In this document: positions 53,884 through 63,909 of the stretch, piece after piece | How the letters are laid out: each line of letters starts with the position of its first letter | How positions within the stretch are numbered: the first letter of the stretch is position 1 | Notes under the pieces: model-generated | Database searches by the model: none | Told to the model about the DNA's origin: nothing | What the model saw: the letters and a program-made list of their open reading frames with translations, nothing else | Assembly: GCA_020631215.1 (NCBI GenBank) | Contig: JAHDHS010000003.1 | Location: 12,971 to 76,970, forward strand | Reading direction: 5' to 3' | Length of the DNA stretch: 64,000 nucleotides | Source of the DNA: Hellea sp. | GTDB lineage: Bacteria; Pseudomonadota; Alphaproteobacteria; Caulobacterales; Maricaulaceae | Made by a program: the position numbers and the translations under genes

Positions 53884-54639
53884 ATGTTGAAATCTGTTTT
53901 ACAATTCGGTCTGTCCGTATCCATGGCGGGGCTATTTATAGGCGCTGTCAGTTTGCCGGATAGCGCAGCTGCGCAGCTTGGCGAACCAGTTGAGATTACT
54001 CAGGCGACTCCGGTGAAAAAGCGGCGGATCATCAAAAAAGTGGATCCTGTGCCTTATTGGGTTGATGCCGACCAATTGCGTGTCCGCGATAATCCGGTTG
54101 CCGGGGATGTTGTCGGGATGCTGGAATTGGGCCAGAAGGTCAAAGCCTATGAGAACATAGAAAATTGGGCGCGGATCAGTAAATCCGGCGCGCCGGAACA
54201 ATGGGTCAATCTTCATTTCCTGACCAACAATCAGGTGACATGGGCGAGCTATAATTCTCCGAACCGTAAGCGCCGCGCCGGATTTGGCGGGCCTGAAATT
54301 GCCGGTGATGTGGATTTGGAGCGCATCAAAGTGGACGGCGACAAAAACGGCAAGCTTTATGCCGCGTCATTGAAACAAACAACCAATGGAAACCGCGTGG
54401 TTGTGACATGGCAACGGTTTCGTTCCGGACCGCATTACGCCAAATATCTGGTCAGCTGTGCCAGCGGCGAGCCGTCCAAAGTGCAGATTATTGGCGAAGG
54501 CTATTCTTACCGCATGATGGAATATGATACGAGAGGGCGCGGGCTAGATGTCAATCAAGCGCAGCCGGCCTTGGCAATCGATTCTGATCGTGTGTCAGAC
54601 AAGACACGGAAGATCGCGGCTCATAGCTGCGCGCAATAG
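53884..54639 (+). CDS. Secreted bacterial-SH3-domain protein
   Basis: A 251-residue exported protein. Residues 1-30 are a signal peptide (SAAAQ at its end). A KKRRIIKK basic run precedes an SH3_3-like domain at about 58-115 (ADQLRVRDNPVAGDVVGMLELGQKV to NWARISKSGAPEQWV), a fold used for cell-wall or peptide binding. The remainder (about 130-250) has two Cys and is not recognised. GGGAGGA stands 6 bases before the ATG, which predicts efficient translation. It is probably a cell-wall-associated periplasmic protein. Confidence 0.85.
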   Translation: MLKSVLQFGLSVSMAGLFIGAVSLPDSAAAQLGEPVEITQATPVKKRRIIKKVDPVPYWVDADQLRVRDNPVAGDVVGMLELGQKVKAYENIENWARISKSGAPEQWVNLHFLTNNQVTWASYNSPNRKRRAGFGGPEIAGDVDLERIKVDGDKNGKLYAASLKQTTNGNRVVVTWQRFRSGPHYAKYLVSCASGEPSKVQIIGEGYSYRMMEYDTRGRGLDVNQAQPALAIDSDRVSDKTRKIAAHSCAQ

Positions 54640-54643
54640 CGGG

Positions 54644-55063
54644 CTAACCTAAAGAGTTGATAAAATCCGTCAGCGGCTCCGGCAGGGGCTGTCCCGTTTC
54701 GGCCAGTTTTAACAGGCCGAAGTCAAAATAGTCCCGCCAACCCAAGATCAGGCCATCCTTAAATTCATAGACGCCGACATGCGGCGTCAAAACGCGGTGG
54801 CCTGCCGGGTTGGTATAATCATCCAGGGCTTCGATGAAGACGGTGTTGCCGCCTTCACTGTGGTTGATGATCCGCCATTTAGTCTCGCGCTGATGATCTT
54901 TGATCCGATGTAAAAAGGCCTCGACCTGCGCTTTGCCTTGCAGGGCGGGTTCGGACAGCGCGTAGCGATAGGTGATGTCCTCATGCAGACGCGATAAAAC
55001 AGCCGGAATATCCTTGGCCGCCCAATCAGAAATCAACCCTTTCACCTGAGCCAGATGGGTCAT
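54644..55063 (-). CDS. NTF2-like (SnoaL) protein
   Basis: A 139-residue protein with the NTF2-like alpha+beta cone: helix LISDWAAKDIPAVLSRLHEDITYRYA at the N terminus, then QVEAFLHRI, and strands such as VLTPHVGVYEFKDGLILGWRDYFD. Related limonene-epoxide hydrolases and SnoaL cyclases bind small hydrophobic ligands in the cone. The function here is unknown. It starts 2 bases after the mutB stop, so it is cotranscribed with methylmalonyl-CoA mutase. Confidence 0.8.
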   Translation of the reverse strand: MTHLAQVKGLISDWAAKDIPAVLSRLHEDITYRYALSEPALQGKAQVEAFLHRIKDHQRETKWRIINHSEGGNTVFIEALDDYTNPAGHRVLTPHVGVYEFKDGLILGWRDYFDFGLLKLAETGQPLPEPLTDFINSLG

Positions 55064-55065
55064 GT

Positions 55066-57204
55066 TCAGGCTCCTTGGCTCAGGCGCATATTGACGACTT
55101 CGAGGACGTCATTGACAGCATCGGGGATGGAGGTGCCGGGGAGGAAGACGGCTTTGGCGCCCATATCTTTCAGGCGCTCAATATCTTCGGGCGGCACAAC
55201 GCCTCCAACGATGATCATAATATCTTCGCGGCCCTCGGCTTTGAGGGCCTTGCGCAGTTCCGGCACGAGGGTCAGGTGACCAGCCGCCAGAGATGAGGCG
55301 GCAATAACATCGACATCATGTTTAATGCCCATTTGCGCGGACTCGGTCGGCGTCTGGAACAGCGGGCCGATCACGACCTCAAAGCCGATATCTTTAAAGG
55401 CGGTTGCGACAACCTTTTGGCCGCGATCATGGCCGTCCTGACCCATCTTAGCGATCATGATTTTCGGCTTGCGGCCTTCCAGTTCGGCAAAGGCTTTGAT
55501 GCGTTTGACGGCCTCTTGATATGAGGGGTTACGGGCATCAAAGGCGGAGCTGTAAACACCTGTGACCCCTGCGGGTTTGGCTTCGAACCGGCCCCAGACT
55601 TTTTCCAGCGCCGAGGAAATTTCTCCGACCGTGGCTTTCTTGCGCGCCGCATCCACGGCGAGGGCAAGCAGGTTGCCGTCTCCATTATCGGCGCATTTGG
55701 TCAGCGCATCCAGAGCGGCCATGGCGGCCTCTGTGTCGCGATGCGCCTTGAGTTGATTGATGCGCGCAATCTGTCCTTGGCGGACTTTATCATTATCGAC
55801 TTTCAGGATTGGGATGTCGTCTTTTTCATCAGAGAGATATTTATTGACGCCGACCACAGTTTGCGCGCAGCTATCGATCCGGGCCTGTGTCCGGGCGGCG
55901 GATTCTTCGATGCGGAGCTTGGGGATGCCCGCTTCAATCGCGGCGGCCATACCGCCAAGCTCTTCGACCTCCCGGATATGGGCGAGGGCGCGACCCGCCA
56001 GATCATGGGTCAGGCGCTCAACATAATAGCTGCCGCCCCAGGGGTCGATTTGCTGATGATGCTTGCCCTCGGTTTGCAGGAAAATCTGGGTGTTGCGGGC
56101 GATGCGGGCAGAGAAATCTGTGGGTAGGGCAAGGGCCTCGTCAAGGGAATTTGTATGCAGGCTTTGTGTGCCGCCATCAACCGCCGCCATGGCTTCGATA
56201 TGGGTGCGGCCAACATTATTAAACACATCCTGCGCGGTCAGTGACCATCCGCTTGTCTGGCAATGGGTGCGCAGCATTGTGGATTTGGGGTTTTCTGGCC
56301 CGAAAGGCGTGATCAGCTTGGCCCAGAGTAAGCGCGCGGCGCGGAGCTTGGCGACTTCCATGAAATAATTCATGCCAATGGCCCAGAAGAAAGACAAACG
56401 CGGGGCAAAACGGTCAATATTCATCCCAGCTTCTATGCCGGTTCGCACATATTCCAAGCCATCGGCGATGGTGTAGCCGAGCTCAATATCGGCGGAAGCG
56501 CCCGCTTCCTGCATGTGATAGCCGGAGATAGAGATAGAGTTGAACTTCGGCATATGTTCGGAGGTATGGGCGAAGATGTCGCTGATGATCCGCATGCTGG
56601 GTTTGGGCGGGTAGATATAGGTGTTGCGAACCATGAATTCTTTGAGGATGTCGTTCTGGATCGTCCCGGCGAGTTGCTCTTGCTTGACGCCTTGCTCCTC
56701 GGCGGCGGCGATATAGAGCGCCAGCACAGGCAAAACCGCCCCGTTCATGGTCATGGAGACGGACATTTTATCCAGCGGGATTTGGTCGAACAGCACGCGC
56801 ATATCGTAGATCGAGTCAATCGCCACACCCGCCATGCCGACATCGCCCGGCACGCGCGGATGATCGCTATCATAACCTCTATGAGTGGCGAGGTCGAAGG
56901 CGACGGATAAGCCCTTTTGACCCGCGGCGAGATTGCGGCGGTAAAAGGCATTACTGTCCTCGGCGGTGGAAAAGCCCGCATATTGGCGGATCGTCCAAGG
57001 CCGCTGAACATACATAGTCGGGTAGGGGCCGCGAATATAGGGAGCGAGGCCCGGGTAAGTATTCAGATGGTCAAGATCATTCACATCTGCCGCGCTGTAA
57101 GCGGGTTTGATGTTGATGCCTTCGGGGGACGTCCAATCCTCGCCATGGCGTGACGTGCAAGGCGGTGTGCCGAGATCAATTTTTGTGAAGTCGGGGTAAC
57201 TCAT
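55066..57204 (-). CDS. mutB: Methylmalonyl-CoA mutase, large (alpha) subunit
   Basis: A 712-residue mutase. The N-terminal TIM-barrel part contains [13 protein letters not shown] and [10 protein letters not shown]. The C-terminal B12-binding domain has the base-off motif GQDGHDRG at about residue 587, with the lower-ligand His, and ends [12 protein letters not shown] and IDPDAV-type sequence. It interconverts methylmalonyl-CoA and succinyl-CoA using adenosylcobalamin, in propionate or odd-chain and branched amino-acid breakdown. The ATGA overlap with mutA fixes the start. Confidence 0.95.
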   Translation of the reverse strand: MSYPDFTKIDLGTPPCTSRHGEDWTSPEGINIKPAYSAADVNDLDHLNTYPGLAPYIRGPYPTMYVQRPWTIRQYAGFSTAEDSNAFYRRNLAAGQKGLSVAFDLATHRGYDSDHPRVPGDVGMAGVAIDSIYDMRVLFDQIPLDKMSVSMTMNGAVLPVLALYIAAAEEQGVKQEQLAGTIQNDILKEFMVRNTYIYPPKPSMRIISDIFAHTSEHMPKFNSISISGYHMQEAGASADIELGYTIADGLEYVRTGIEAGMNIDRFAPRLSFFWAIGMNYFMEVAKLRAARLLWAKLITPFGPENPKSTMLRTHCQTSGWSLTAQDVFNNVGRTHIEAMAAVDGGTQSLHTNSLDEALALPTDFSARIARNTQIFLQTEGKHHQQIDPWGGSYYVERLTHDLAGRALAHIREVEELGGMAAAIEAGIPKLRIEESAARTQARIDSCAQTVVGVNKYLSDEKDDIPILKVDNDKVRQGQIARINQLKAHRDTEAAMAALDALTKCADNGDGNLLALAVDAARKKATVGEISSALEKVWGRFEAKPAGVTGVYSSAFDARNPSYQEAVKRIKAFAELEGRKPKIMIAKMGQDGHDRGQKVVATAFKDIGFEVVIGPLFQTPTESAQMGIKHDVDVIAASSLAAGHLTLVPELRKALKAEGREDIMIIVGGVVPPEDIERLKDMGAKAVFLPGTSIPDAVNDVLEVVNMRLSQGA

Positions 57205-58436
57205 GATACTGCGCCTCTGACTTTCGCCCTGCGGTTCCTATCTGTTGGATGCAGCGTGACACCCAGAATGGGGTCGGGATTTTCGCCACGGGCTTTGGCG
57301 GAGGCGGCGAGGCGGGTCTCAAATGCATCGAGGCTGCCTTCGGATTCAATCAGCTGAAATTCCGCCCAGGCGGCCTTTGCAAGTTCATCCGTCATGTGTT
57401 CATGGAAATAGCTGCCAAAGGCAGCGTCTTTGACTTGTCCCAAATGGCTTTCCTCCATCATCATCAGCTGCATGTTACGGGCGATGCGGCTGCCAAAGGG
57501 CGTCGGCGCGCCGATTGCATGGGTGAAGGCGCGGGTGGTGATGAAATCGGCCCCGCCCAGAATAGCGCCAAAGCCTGCGCTCATAACGCGCAGCATATTC
57601 GTCCAGGGATCAACGCTTTGCATAATACGGGTCGAGGTCACGACTTGGAGCGATAATTTTGCATCAGCCACGCCAAAGGCCTCCGCGATGCGAGCATAGA
57701 TCCGCCGCGCCGCGCGCAGCTTGGCGATTGAGAGGTGAGCATCCTGATCCGTCGTTATCTCTACGCCGATATGTTTGGCGGCCAGCTCCGGGCCGAGCCC
57801 GCGGAATGTCTGCGCCGCATATGCCGCGAAAAAGGCGAGTTCCTGCGCCTCTGTCCCGCCCTTATCGTGGATGGCGGCTGCATTGATTGTTACGCCGCGC
57901 CATGTCTTGGGCAGGGCAGCCACGACATCCTTTAGCCCTTCTGCCTCGGGCAAAAGGCCCAGACATAAATTGGCGCTTTTCAAATCCGAAAGTAAATCGA
58001 TCTTGGATGCATCATTATGCGGGCCGATGATGATCGGGATGAGATCTGTGTGCACCTGATCGAGCAGGCGCTTCATTTCATTTTTGTTTTTTATCACGAT
58101 GCCACGCTTGCACAGTGAAATCCGCAAGGCGCTTGCACCGCCTTCCAGTTCTTCAAGCAGTTGTTGATTGGCAAAGGCAATATCCGGATCTCGGACTTGA
58201 ACCGTAATGTGCCATGGCCGGCCTTCCAGCAGCGGCGCGCCGGCGCAGGGCAGGGCGGAGATACCGTCAGGGCGGTCTTCCTCGGTTAATAAGGGCCCGC
58301 GGCTTATCCCGTCCGCCGTTGGGCGCTGTAAAGTCTCAAACTCCGCTCCGCGCAGGCCTTTTTCAACAAGGGCCTTCCATTTGGTTTGGGTGATATCGGT
58401 GAATGATTGCGCAAGGTTCAGGTCTGACATGGTCAT
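57201..58436 (-). CDS. mutA: Methylmalonyl-CoA mutase, small (beta) subunit
   Basis: A 411-residue barrel-only homologue of the large subunit. It has the substrate-barrel region ([39 protein letters not shown] and [19 protein letters not shown]) but no B12-binding domain, and is shorter than the usual 600-odd residues. It is the noncatalytic partner in the heterodimer. The ATG 58436 is preceded by a weak SD. It starts the operon mutA-mutB-NTF2-like. Confidence 0.9.
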   Translation of the reverse strand: MTMSDLNLAQSFTDITQTKWKALVEKGLRGAEFETLQRPTADGISRGPLLTEEDRPDGISALPCAGAPLLEGRPWHITVQVRDPDIAFANQQLLEELEGGASALRISLCKRGIVIKNKNEMKRLLDQVHTDLIPIIIGPHNDASKIDLLSDLKSANLCLGLLPEAEGLKDVVAALPKTWRGVTINAAAIHDKGGTEAQELAFFAAYAAQTFRGLGPELAAKHIGVEITTDQDAHLSIAKLRAARRIYARIAEAFGVADAKLSLQVVTSTRIMQSVDPWTNMLRVMSAGFGAILGGADFITTRAFTHAIGAPTPFGSRIARNMQLMMMEESHLGQVKDAAFGSYFHEHMTDELAKAAWAEFQLIESEGSLDAFETRLAASAKARGENPDPILGVTLHPTDRNRRAKVRGAVS

Positions 58437-58507
58437 CTTTTACGCTAAGCCTGCGTAATTTCAACTTTTCTTGAGGTAAATGTGGAATGGTGGAATTATC
58501 AAAAATT

Positions 58508-58523
58508 GTTCTTTATATAGAAC
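58508..58523. promoter_or_regulatory. Inverted repeat in the fpr promoter region
   Basis: GTTCT-N6-AGAAC, perfect 5-bp arms, in an AT-rich stretch 80-95 bases before the ferredoxin reductase start. It may be an operator. It does not match a consensus I can name. Confidence 0.3.
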
Positions 58524-58602
58524 GAATGTTTCCTATATAGTATATTGCAATCAGGCGGCGTTATTCTTATGTCGCCTGCGAACATCTTTTTGGAAGGCCA
58601 TT

Positions 58603-59385
58603 ATGTCTAACGCTCCGACTGTTGAATCTGTTCTGTCTGTCGAACATTTCACAGACCGTCTGTTCCGGTTTGAAATCACCCGTCCGAACAGCTTTCGCTT
58701 CCGTTCGGGTGAATTTATCATGATCGGCCTGCCAAAGCGGGAAGACGAAAAACGCCCCATCATGCGGGCCTATTCTGTGGCATCACCCAGCTGGGACGAC
58801 AAGCTGGAATTTTATTCGATCAAAGTGCCGGACGGACCTCTGACATCCCGCCTTCAAAAAATCGAGACAGGGGATGAAATCCTGCTGGGCCGTAAACCGG
58901 TGGGTACTTTGGTGCTGGATGCGCTTCTACCCGGTAAGCGTCTCTATATGTTTTCGACCGGAACCGGGATTGCGCCATTTGCATCACTGATCCGTGATCC
59001 GGAGACCTATGAGCGCTATGATCAAGTTATCCTCACTCACACATGCCGCCAACGGGCAGAGCTGTCTTACGGTCTGCGTTTGGTCGAAGAGCTAAAAGAC
59101 GACCCGCTCGTCAGCGAAATGGCGAATGGTAAGCTTTTGCATGTGACTTCCCTGACACGCGAAGAATATCCGCTAAAGGGGCGTATCACGACGCTGATTG
59201 AGTCAGGTGATTTGTTCAAAAATGCCGGAACGCCGCCGCTTAACCCCGCCGAAGATCGAGTTATGATTTGCGGGTCGATGGACATGATCAATGACACAAA
59301 GGCGATAGTCGAGACATTCGGCCTGACCGAAGGGTCGAACTCCAGTCCGGCTGAGTTTGTCGTTGAAAAATCTTTTGTGGGCTAA
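58603..59385 (+). CDS. fpr: Ferredoxin--NADP+ reductase
   Basis: A 260-residue FAD enzyme of the bacterial subclass. RAYSVASPSWDD is the FAD-binding motif, STGTGIAPFASLIRDP the NADP pyrophosphate loop, and ICGSMDMINDT the pyridine-site segment. It ends EFVVEKSFVG, with the C-terminal part typical of Azotobacter/Pseudomonas-type FNR. It passes electrons between NADPH and ferredoxin or flavodoxin, often for redox-stress repair. I start at ATG 58603, with GGAAGG as SD; the length matches the family. Confidence 0.95.
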   Translation: MSNAPTVESVLSVEHFTDRLFRFEITRPNSFRFRSGEFIMIGLPKREDEKRPIMRAYSVASPSWDDKLEFYSIKVPDGPLTSRLQKIETGDEILLGRKPVGTLVLDALLPGKRLYMFSTGTGIAPFASLIRDPETYERYDQVILTHTCRQRAELSYGLRLVEELKDDPLVSEMANGKLLHVTSLTREEYPLKGRITTLIESGDLFKNAGTPPLNPAEDRVMICGSMDMINDTKAIVETFGLTEGSNSSPAEFVVEKSFVG

Positions 59386-59389
59386 GCCG

Positions 59390-61801
59390 TTATTCAGGCG
59401 AGAAATCGCCCAATGTCGCGAGTGACACACGAATGCCAAAACCATTTGAGTCGCGGATAACATCGCTGTCAAAATTGTTGCGCGTATAGATAAAATCAAT
59501 TCGCGTACAATCATCCTGGAAAGTCAGCGATAATGTATGGCGCCGCGTAATGTCAGCATCAAAATCATGATAGGCCTTATATTGCGTCCGCCAATTTTCC
59601 GACAGTTTCAGGCCGACATAACCGGACACCTCTTCCGGCGGAGCTGACGGGTCCAGTAACTGGTTTCGCGCCTCACTGTTCAGCTTGTAATAACGTCCGC
59701 CAAATGACACGCGGTCACCCCGGTAATTCAGGCTGGTATCAATGCGCCGGAATTTATTGTCGTCATCATCATAGCGGACACGACTATGTGTCGTGAAACG
59801 CTTGCCCAGGCTTAAAGATAACTGTCCTACGACATCTGTTTTGTCGCCGGTCAGGCCAGAGCCGAGACCAAAATCCACTGTGTCTGAATTAGAATCGAGA
59901 TAGCTTTGTCCCAGAAATAATTCAGCATATTTCCCGACGCCCCATTCGGCGCGAACCGCCCCGCCAACATCCGCCCGCAGGCCTTCCTGCCAGAAATCAT
60001 AGCCAGTGGCTTTGTTGCTTTGCCAAAACAGGGCCTGATCCAGATCTTCATTGAGAGCGTCTTGAAACAGTTCTTCATTGCTGATTGTAAAGCGGTCTAG
60101 CTTGGCATTGCCGAAATTTTGTGTGATTTGAGCGCGGGGCTCCAGGATCCATGTGACGTCTTTACCGGGCTTGATAAAGGGATATCTGACATCCACACCA
60201 ACTTGACCCAGCGTTCTGTAAAATTGTGATTTGCTGCCGTCATCGGGTTTCAGCTCGAATTGATCAAACCGGCCCATGCCGAAAGGTTTCACTTCTATGC
60301 CGCCGGGCGCAATGAAGGTCTTGCTGTAATCCAGTCCGGCCGTCGCCCGAAGATAGTCTTCGCCGGATTTGCGGGTCAAAGCGGTAAAATCGCCGAAGGT
60401 CTTCAGCCGTCCTCCGACAACCGGGTCCGTCAAATAATGTTCAAATTCAATTTTCGGCGCGACAATGGGTAAAGTTCCGTCATCCAATGAAACGACTTGG
60501 AACAGACCATCACTGCGTCTTCGGATACGTGAGCGCAAATCCTGCAAACCAAAGGCAGAGACCGCCAAACGGAAGTCATCATTTTGTCCGATTAAGAAAG
60601 CTTGAGAGGTGTTTCGTCTTGATTCCTGGTCATAAAGCCCGCGCGTATTCGGGGTTTCATTCAGGTCATATCGGTTCAAGTAATTGTCGTCAGTCGAAAG
60701 CTGTACTCCAAAACCATATGTCCAGGTTGAGTTCGGCTCGAAATAACCATCCGCATAGATATGAGACCGCCAGCGTTTTCCGACCGGGGCCGTGGAGGGG
60801 TCGAGGAAAGCATTTGGGTCGGTAAATGCGTCACCATTGCGGTCAAATATACTGCTGTAGGTAAAGCTGCCTTTCACATCGACCCGGCCCGTGTGAAATT
60901 TTCGCGCAAATTGATATTCCATCAAAGGATTGACCTTTGTCCAAATACGTGGCGTGAAAGTCGCTTCGGTGTGATCATCAATCGCCCAGTAATATGGCGT
61001 GCGGGTGTTAAAGCCCTTACTTTGCGATAACCCGACGAAAGGGGTTAGAAAGCCGCTGGCTCTGTCCTGACTTGGGTCGGGATGGGCAAGATAGGGGGTG
61101 TAAAAGACCGGGACGCCCAAAAACTCAAATACCGCGTCATTGTAACGGATCGTGCGCGTGTCTTTATCTTGACTGACTTTGCGGGCCTTTATGCGCCAGG
61201 ATGGTTTCTTGGTTTTACCTTCAGAATCCTTACAGACTTCACAGGCCGTGTAATAGGCGTTGTAAAGGTCAAATTCTTCATTTTCATTTCGCGTGACAAA
61301 CCGTGCCGCAGTTAGGCCGCCACCCGGAATCCGCGCTGTGAAATTGGCCGCCGTGCCTGCCTCTAGTTCATCTGACAGCTCTAATTTATCCGCATATTGC
61401 GTGGCGCCTGTCGCATCGATTAGGATTACATTACCCGTTGCAATGACGCGCCCGCTTTCCAGATTATAGATGACATTATCGGCGCGTAATGTCCGATCTT
61501 GATAGCGGCCTTCAACTTCGCCTTTGGCCGTTAAAACACCAGCCTTTTCGTCATTGATGAGTTCATCAGCTTCCAAATAGATGATATCAGGGTCACGAAA
61601 CGGGCTGTCCGGTGCGAGTTGCAAGGGACGATTTGTGCCCGCCGCTGTTTGCGTCGGCCCAATTTGGGCGTAGGATGCCGTAGAAAGAAGGATACAGGCA
61701 GCGGCAAGAGACACGCTGGATAACAGCGTTTTCTTGGGGAGCGGCAGCGTCACTTGAGGGGCAGCAGGTCTGGAATCACGATTTCGCAAAAGTTTTTTCA
61801 C
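59390..61801 (-). CDS. lptD: LPS-assembly outer-membrane protein LptD
   Basis: A 803-residue LptD. After a signal peptide (hydrophobic SSVSLAAACILLSTASYAQ) comes the periplasmic OstA-like beta-jellyroll (about 75-220: LEADELINDEKAGVLTAKGEV and ADNVIYNLESGRVIATGNV), then the about 550-residue C-terminal beta-barrel. It ends LSLTFQDDCTRIDFIYTRN. With LptE it inserts LPS into the outer leaflet. I start at GTG 61801, with GGGAGG upstream; TTG 61888 is an alternative. It converges with fpr, 4 bases away, and is divergent from the type I secretion gene. Confidence 0.93.
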   Translation of the reverse strand: MKKLLRNRDSRPAAPQVTLPLPKKTLLSSVSLAAACILLSTASYAQIGPTQTAAGTNRPLQLAPDSPFRDPDIIYLEADELINDEKAGVLTAKGEVEGRYQDRTLRADNVIYNLESGRVIATGNVILIDATGATQYADKLELSDELEAGTAANFTARIPGGGLTAARFVTRNENEEFDLYNAYYTACEVCKDSEGKTKKPSWRIKARKVSQDKDTRTIRYNDAVFEFLGVPVFYTPYLAHPDPSQDRASGFLTPFVGLSQSKGFNTRTPYYWAIDDHTEATFTPRIWTKVNPLMEYQFARKFHTGRVDVKGSFTYSSIFDRNGDAFTDPNAFLDPSTAPVGKRWRSHIYADGYFEPNSTWTYGFGVQLSTDDNYLNRYDLNETPNTRGLYDQESRRNTSQAFLIGQNDDFRLAVSAFGLQDLRSRIRRRSDGLFQVVSLDDGTLPIVAPKIEFEHYLTDPVVGGRLKTFGDFTALTRKSGEDYLRATAGLDYSKTFIAPGGIEVKPFGMGRFDQFELKPDDGSKSQFYRTLGQVGVDVRYPFIKPGKDVTWILEPRAQITQNFGNAKLDRFTISNEELFQDALNEDLDQALFWQSNKATGYDFWQEGLRADVGGAVRAEWGVGKYAELFLGQSYLDSNSDTVDFGLGSGLTGDKTDVVGQLSLSLGKRFTTHSRVRYDDDDNKFRRIDTSLNYRGDRVSFGGRYYKLNSEARNQLLDPSAPPEEVSGYVGLKLSENWRTQYKAYHDFDADITRRHTLSLTFQDDCTRIDFIYTRNNFDSDVIRDSNGFGIRVSLATLGDFSPE

Positions 61802-62031
61802 CCAAAATTTTGCCTCCCGACAATGCGCCGCTGTAATTGAAATTCCGATTCCGGCATAACTAATACTAAGGCCATGGTCTATGGACAAGCATCGAAAAAG
61901 ACATAGAAATGTGTTAAAACTTGCTCATTTATGATCAAGTGATGCAGAAATCCCACAACAAAAATTTAGTGACGGAAAAAGCTGTGAATTTTCATTAGTT
62001 TTTAGGCACTTAGTGTTTATGATGGCGCGTT

Positions 62032-63909
62032 ATGGCTAAACAACCTCAAATAAGCGAGGCCGCGGATCGGACCGGCTTTAGGTCTCCAGTAGGCGAAGCT
62101 TTGCTGCATGCAAAGGAAGCGTTTGTCGGCGTTGGCGCATTTTCCGTGTTTGTCAACCTGCTCATGCTGACCGGTCCGATATACATGTTGCAGGTCTATG
62201 ACCGGGTTTTGGCCAGCCGTTCTATGTCGACTTTGGTCGCGATTTCGATTTTGATGGGCGCGTTATATGCCTTTATGGGCATTCTCGACTTTTGTCGTTC
62301 GCGTGTGCTTGTGCGGGTCGGGGACAAATTTGAGTCCGCCTTGAACGAAACAACGTTCAAATCCTGGGTCAGAGCAAATGTGAAGGGCGGGAAAATGGCG
62401 CGTACAACGCCGCTCAATGATTTATCGACATTAAAGCAATTCTTATCGGGCAATGGGCCGGGCACGTTTTTTGATATGCCTTTTGCGCCGCTTTTTATCA
62501 TTGTGATCTGGTATCTTCACTGGACTTTGGGCGTGCTGGCTATTGTCGGGGCGGTGATTATCGCCATTGCGGCGCTGATGAACAATGCGCGTATGAAGAA
62601 GCCATTGGTCGAGTCGATTAAAATTCGTCGCCAAGAGCAGATTTTTGCCGCTCAGGCACAGCGTAATGCCGAAGCTATTGAGGCGATGGGGATGGGCGAA
62701 AATATCCGCCAGCGCTGGCTGTCCTTCAATGAGCAAGGCCGCAAAGAGTCTCGCACGGCCAATGATCGTCAGGGCGGCTCCGGGGCCTTCACTAAGGCAT
62801 TTCGTATGTTTATCCAGTCTGCCATGCTGGGTGCGGGCGGAGCGCTGGCGATCCAGCAAATCATCACACCCGGCGCTATGATTGCCGGTTCTATCATATT
62901 GGGCCGGGCTTTGGCTCCAATCCAAATGGCGATTGGCCAATGGCGGAGCTTCGGGTCAGCCCGAGATGCGTATCACCGCCTAAACGAATTTTATCTTGAG
63001 ACCGAAGAAACAATTCAAGTCACACAGTTACCTGAGCCCAAGGGAGCGCTGGCCGTTGAAGGCGTTATTGCGGGGCCGCCGGGCGCGACTAAGGCTGTTG
63101 TCACGGGGCTGAATTTCAAAGTGGAGCCCGGACAAGGTTTAGGCGTGATCGGGCCAAGCGCTTCCGGGAAATCAACACTGGCCAAGCTATTGGTTGGGGT
63201 CTGGGCCCCGCAGCGCGGGTCAATCCGGATTGACGGAGCGACCTTCGAGCAATGGGAACGCGAAACAATCGGCAAACACATTGGCTATTTACCACAAGCC
63301 GTTGAATTATTTGATGGAACGATCGCCGAAAACATCGCCCGCTTCGATCCTCAAGCCAGTGATGAGGCTGTGGTTGCTGCGGCCGAATGGGCGGGCGTGC
63401 ACGATCTAATTTTACGTTTACAGGACGGCTATGAAACCCGCGTCGGTCTGGGACATGCGGTTTTGTCCGGCGGGCAGATGCAGCGCGTGGCTCTGGCCCG
63501 TGCGCTTTATGGCGATCCCAAGCTGATCGTTTTGGATGAACCGAATGCCAGTCTTGATGCTGAAGGGGATGCGGCGCTGACCCGCGCTATTGCGATTGCC
63601 CGCAAAAAAGGCAAAACCGTAATTGTCATGGCGCACCGTCCCAGCGCAATCGCAGCCGTTGATTTGCTACTGGCATTGCGGGACGGCAAACAGGCCGATT
63701 TTGGCCCGAAAGAAGAGGTTCTGGCCCGTATGACGGAGCAGCGGCAACAGCAGGGTGGCGGCGCGGCTAAGCCTCAGAAGCCGCCCCAAAAGCCTGCACC
63801 GGCTCAGGCTCAGCAGAAGACAGCTCCATCTGCTGCGCCTACATCGATATCGTCTCCTTCAGGGCAGCGCGGATTTATGCTGACGAAGCCATCAGGTAAA
63901 TCGTCATGA
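62032..63909 (+). CDS. Type I secretion permease/ATPase, PrtD-like
   Basis: A 625-residue ABC exporter. Membrane helices lie in residues about 30-310 and include VSTLVAIS-like stretches (FSVFVNLLMLTGPIYMLQVY). The ATPase domain has Walker A GPSASGKST (about 373-381), the signature LSGGQMQR (about 475) and Walker B LIVLDEP. It lacks the N-terminal C39-like domain, as expected for PrtD-type exporters of RTX proteins. The Pro/Ala/Gln-rich C-terminal tail (about 565-625) is extra. ATGA overlap with the next gene, the probable adaptor, fits a secretion operon. The RTX proteins at 20.7-25.4 kb are candidate substrates. Confidence 0.92.
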   Translation: MAKQPQISEAADRTGFRSPVGEALLHAKEAFVGVGAFSVFVNLLMLTGPIYMLQVYDRVLASRSMSTLVAISILMGALYAFMGILDFCRSRVLVRVGDKFESALNETTFKSWVRANVKGGKMARTTPLNDLSTLKQFLSGNGPGTFFDMPFAPLFIIVIWYLHWTLGVLAIVGAVIIAIAALMNNARMKKPLVESIKIRRQEQIFAAQAQRNAEAIEAMGMGENIRQRWLSFNEQGRKESRTANDRQGGSGAFTKAFRMFIQSAMLGAGGALAIQQIITPGAMIAGSIILGRALAPIQMAIGQWRSFGSARDAYHRLNEFYLETEETIQVTQLPEPKGALAVEGVIAGPPGATKAVVTGLNFKVEPGQGLGVIGPSASGKSTLAKLLVGVWAPQRGSIRIDGATFEQWERETIGKHIGYLPQAVELFDGTIAENIARFDPQASDEAVVAAAEWAGVHDLILRLQDGYETRVGLGHAVLSGGQMQRVALARALYGDPKLIVLDEPNASLDAEGDAALTRAIAIARKKGKTVIVMAHRPSAIAAVDLLLALRDGKQADFGPKEEVLARMTEQRQQQGGGAAKPQKPPQKPAPAQAQQKTAPSAAPTSISSPSGQRGFMLTKPSGKSS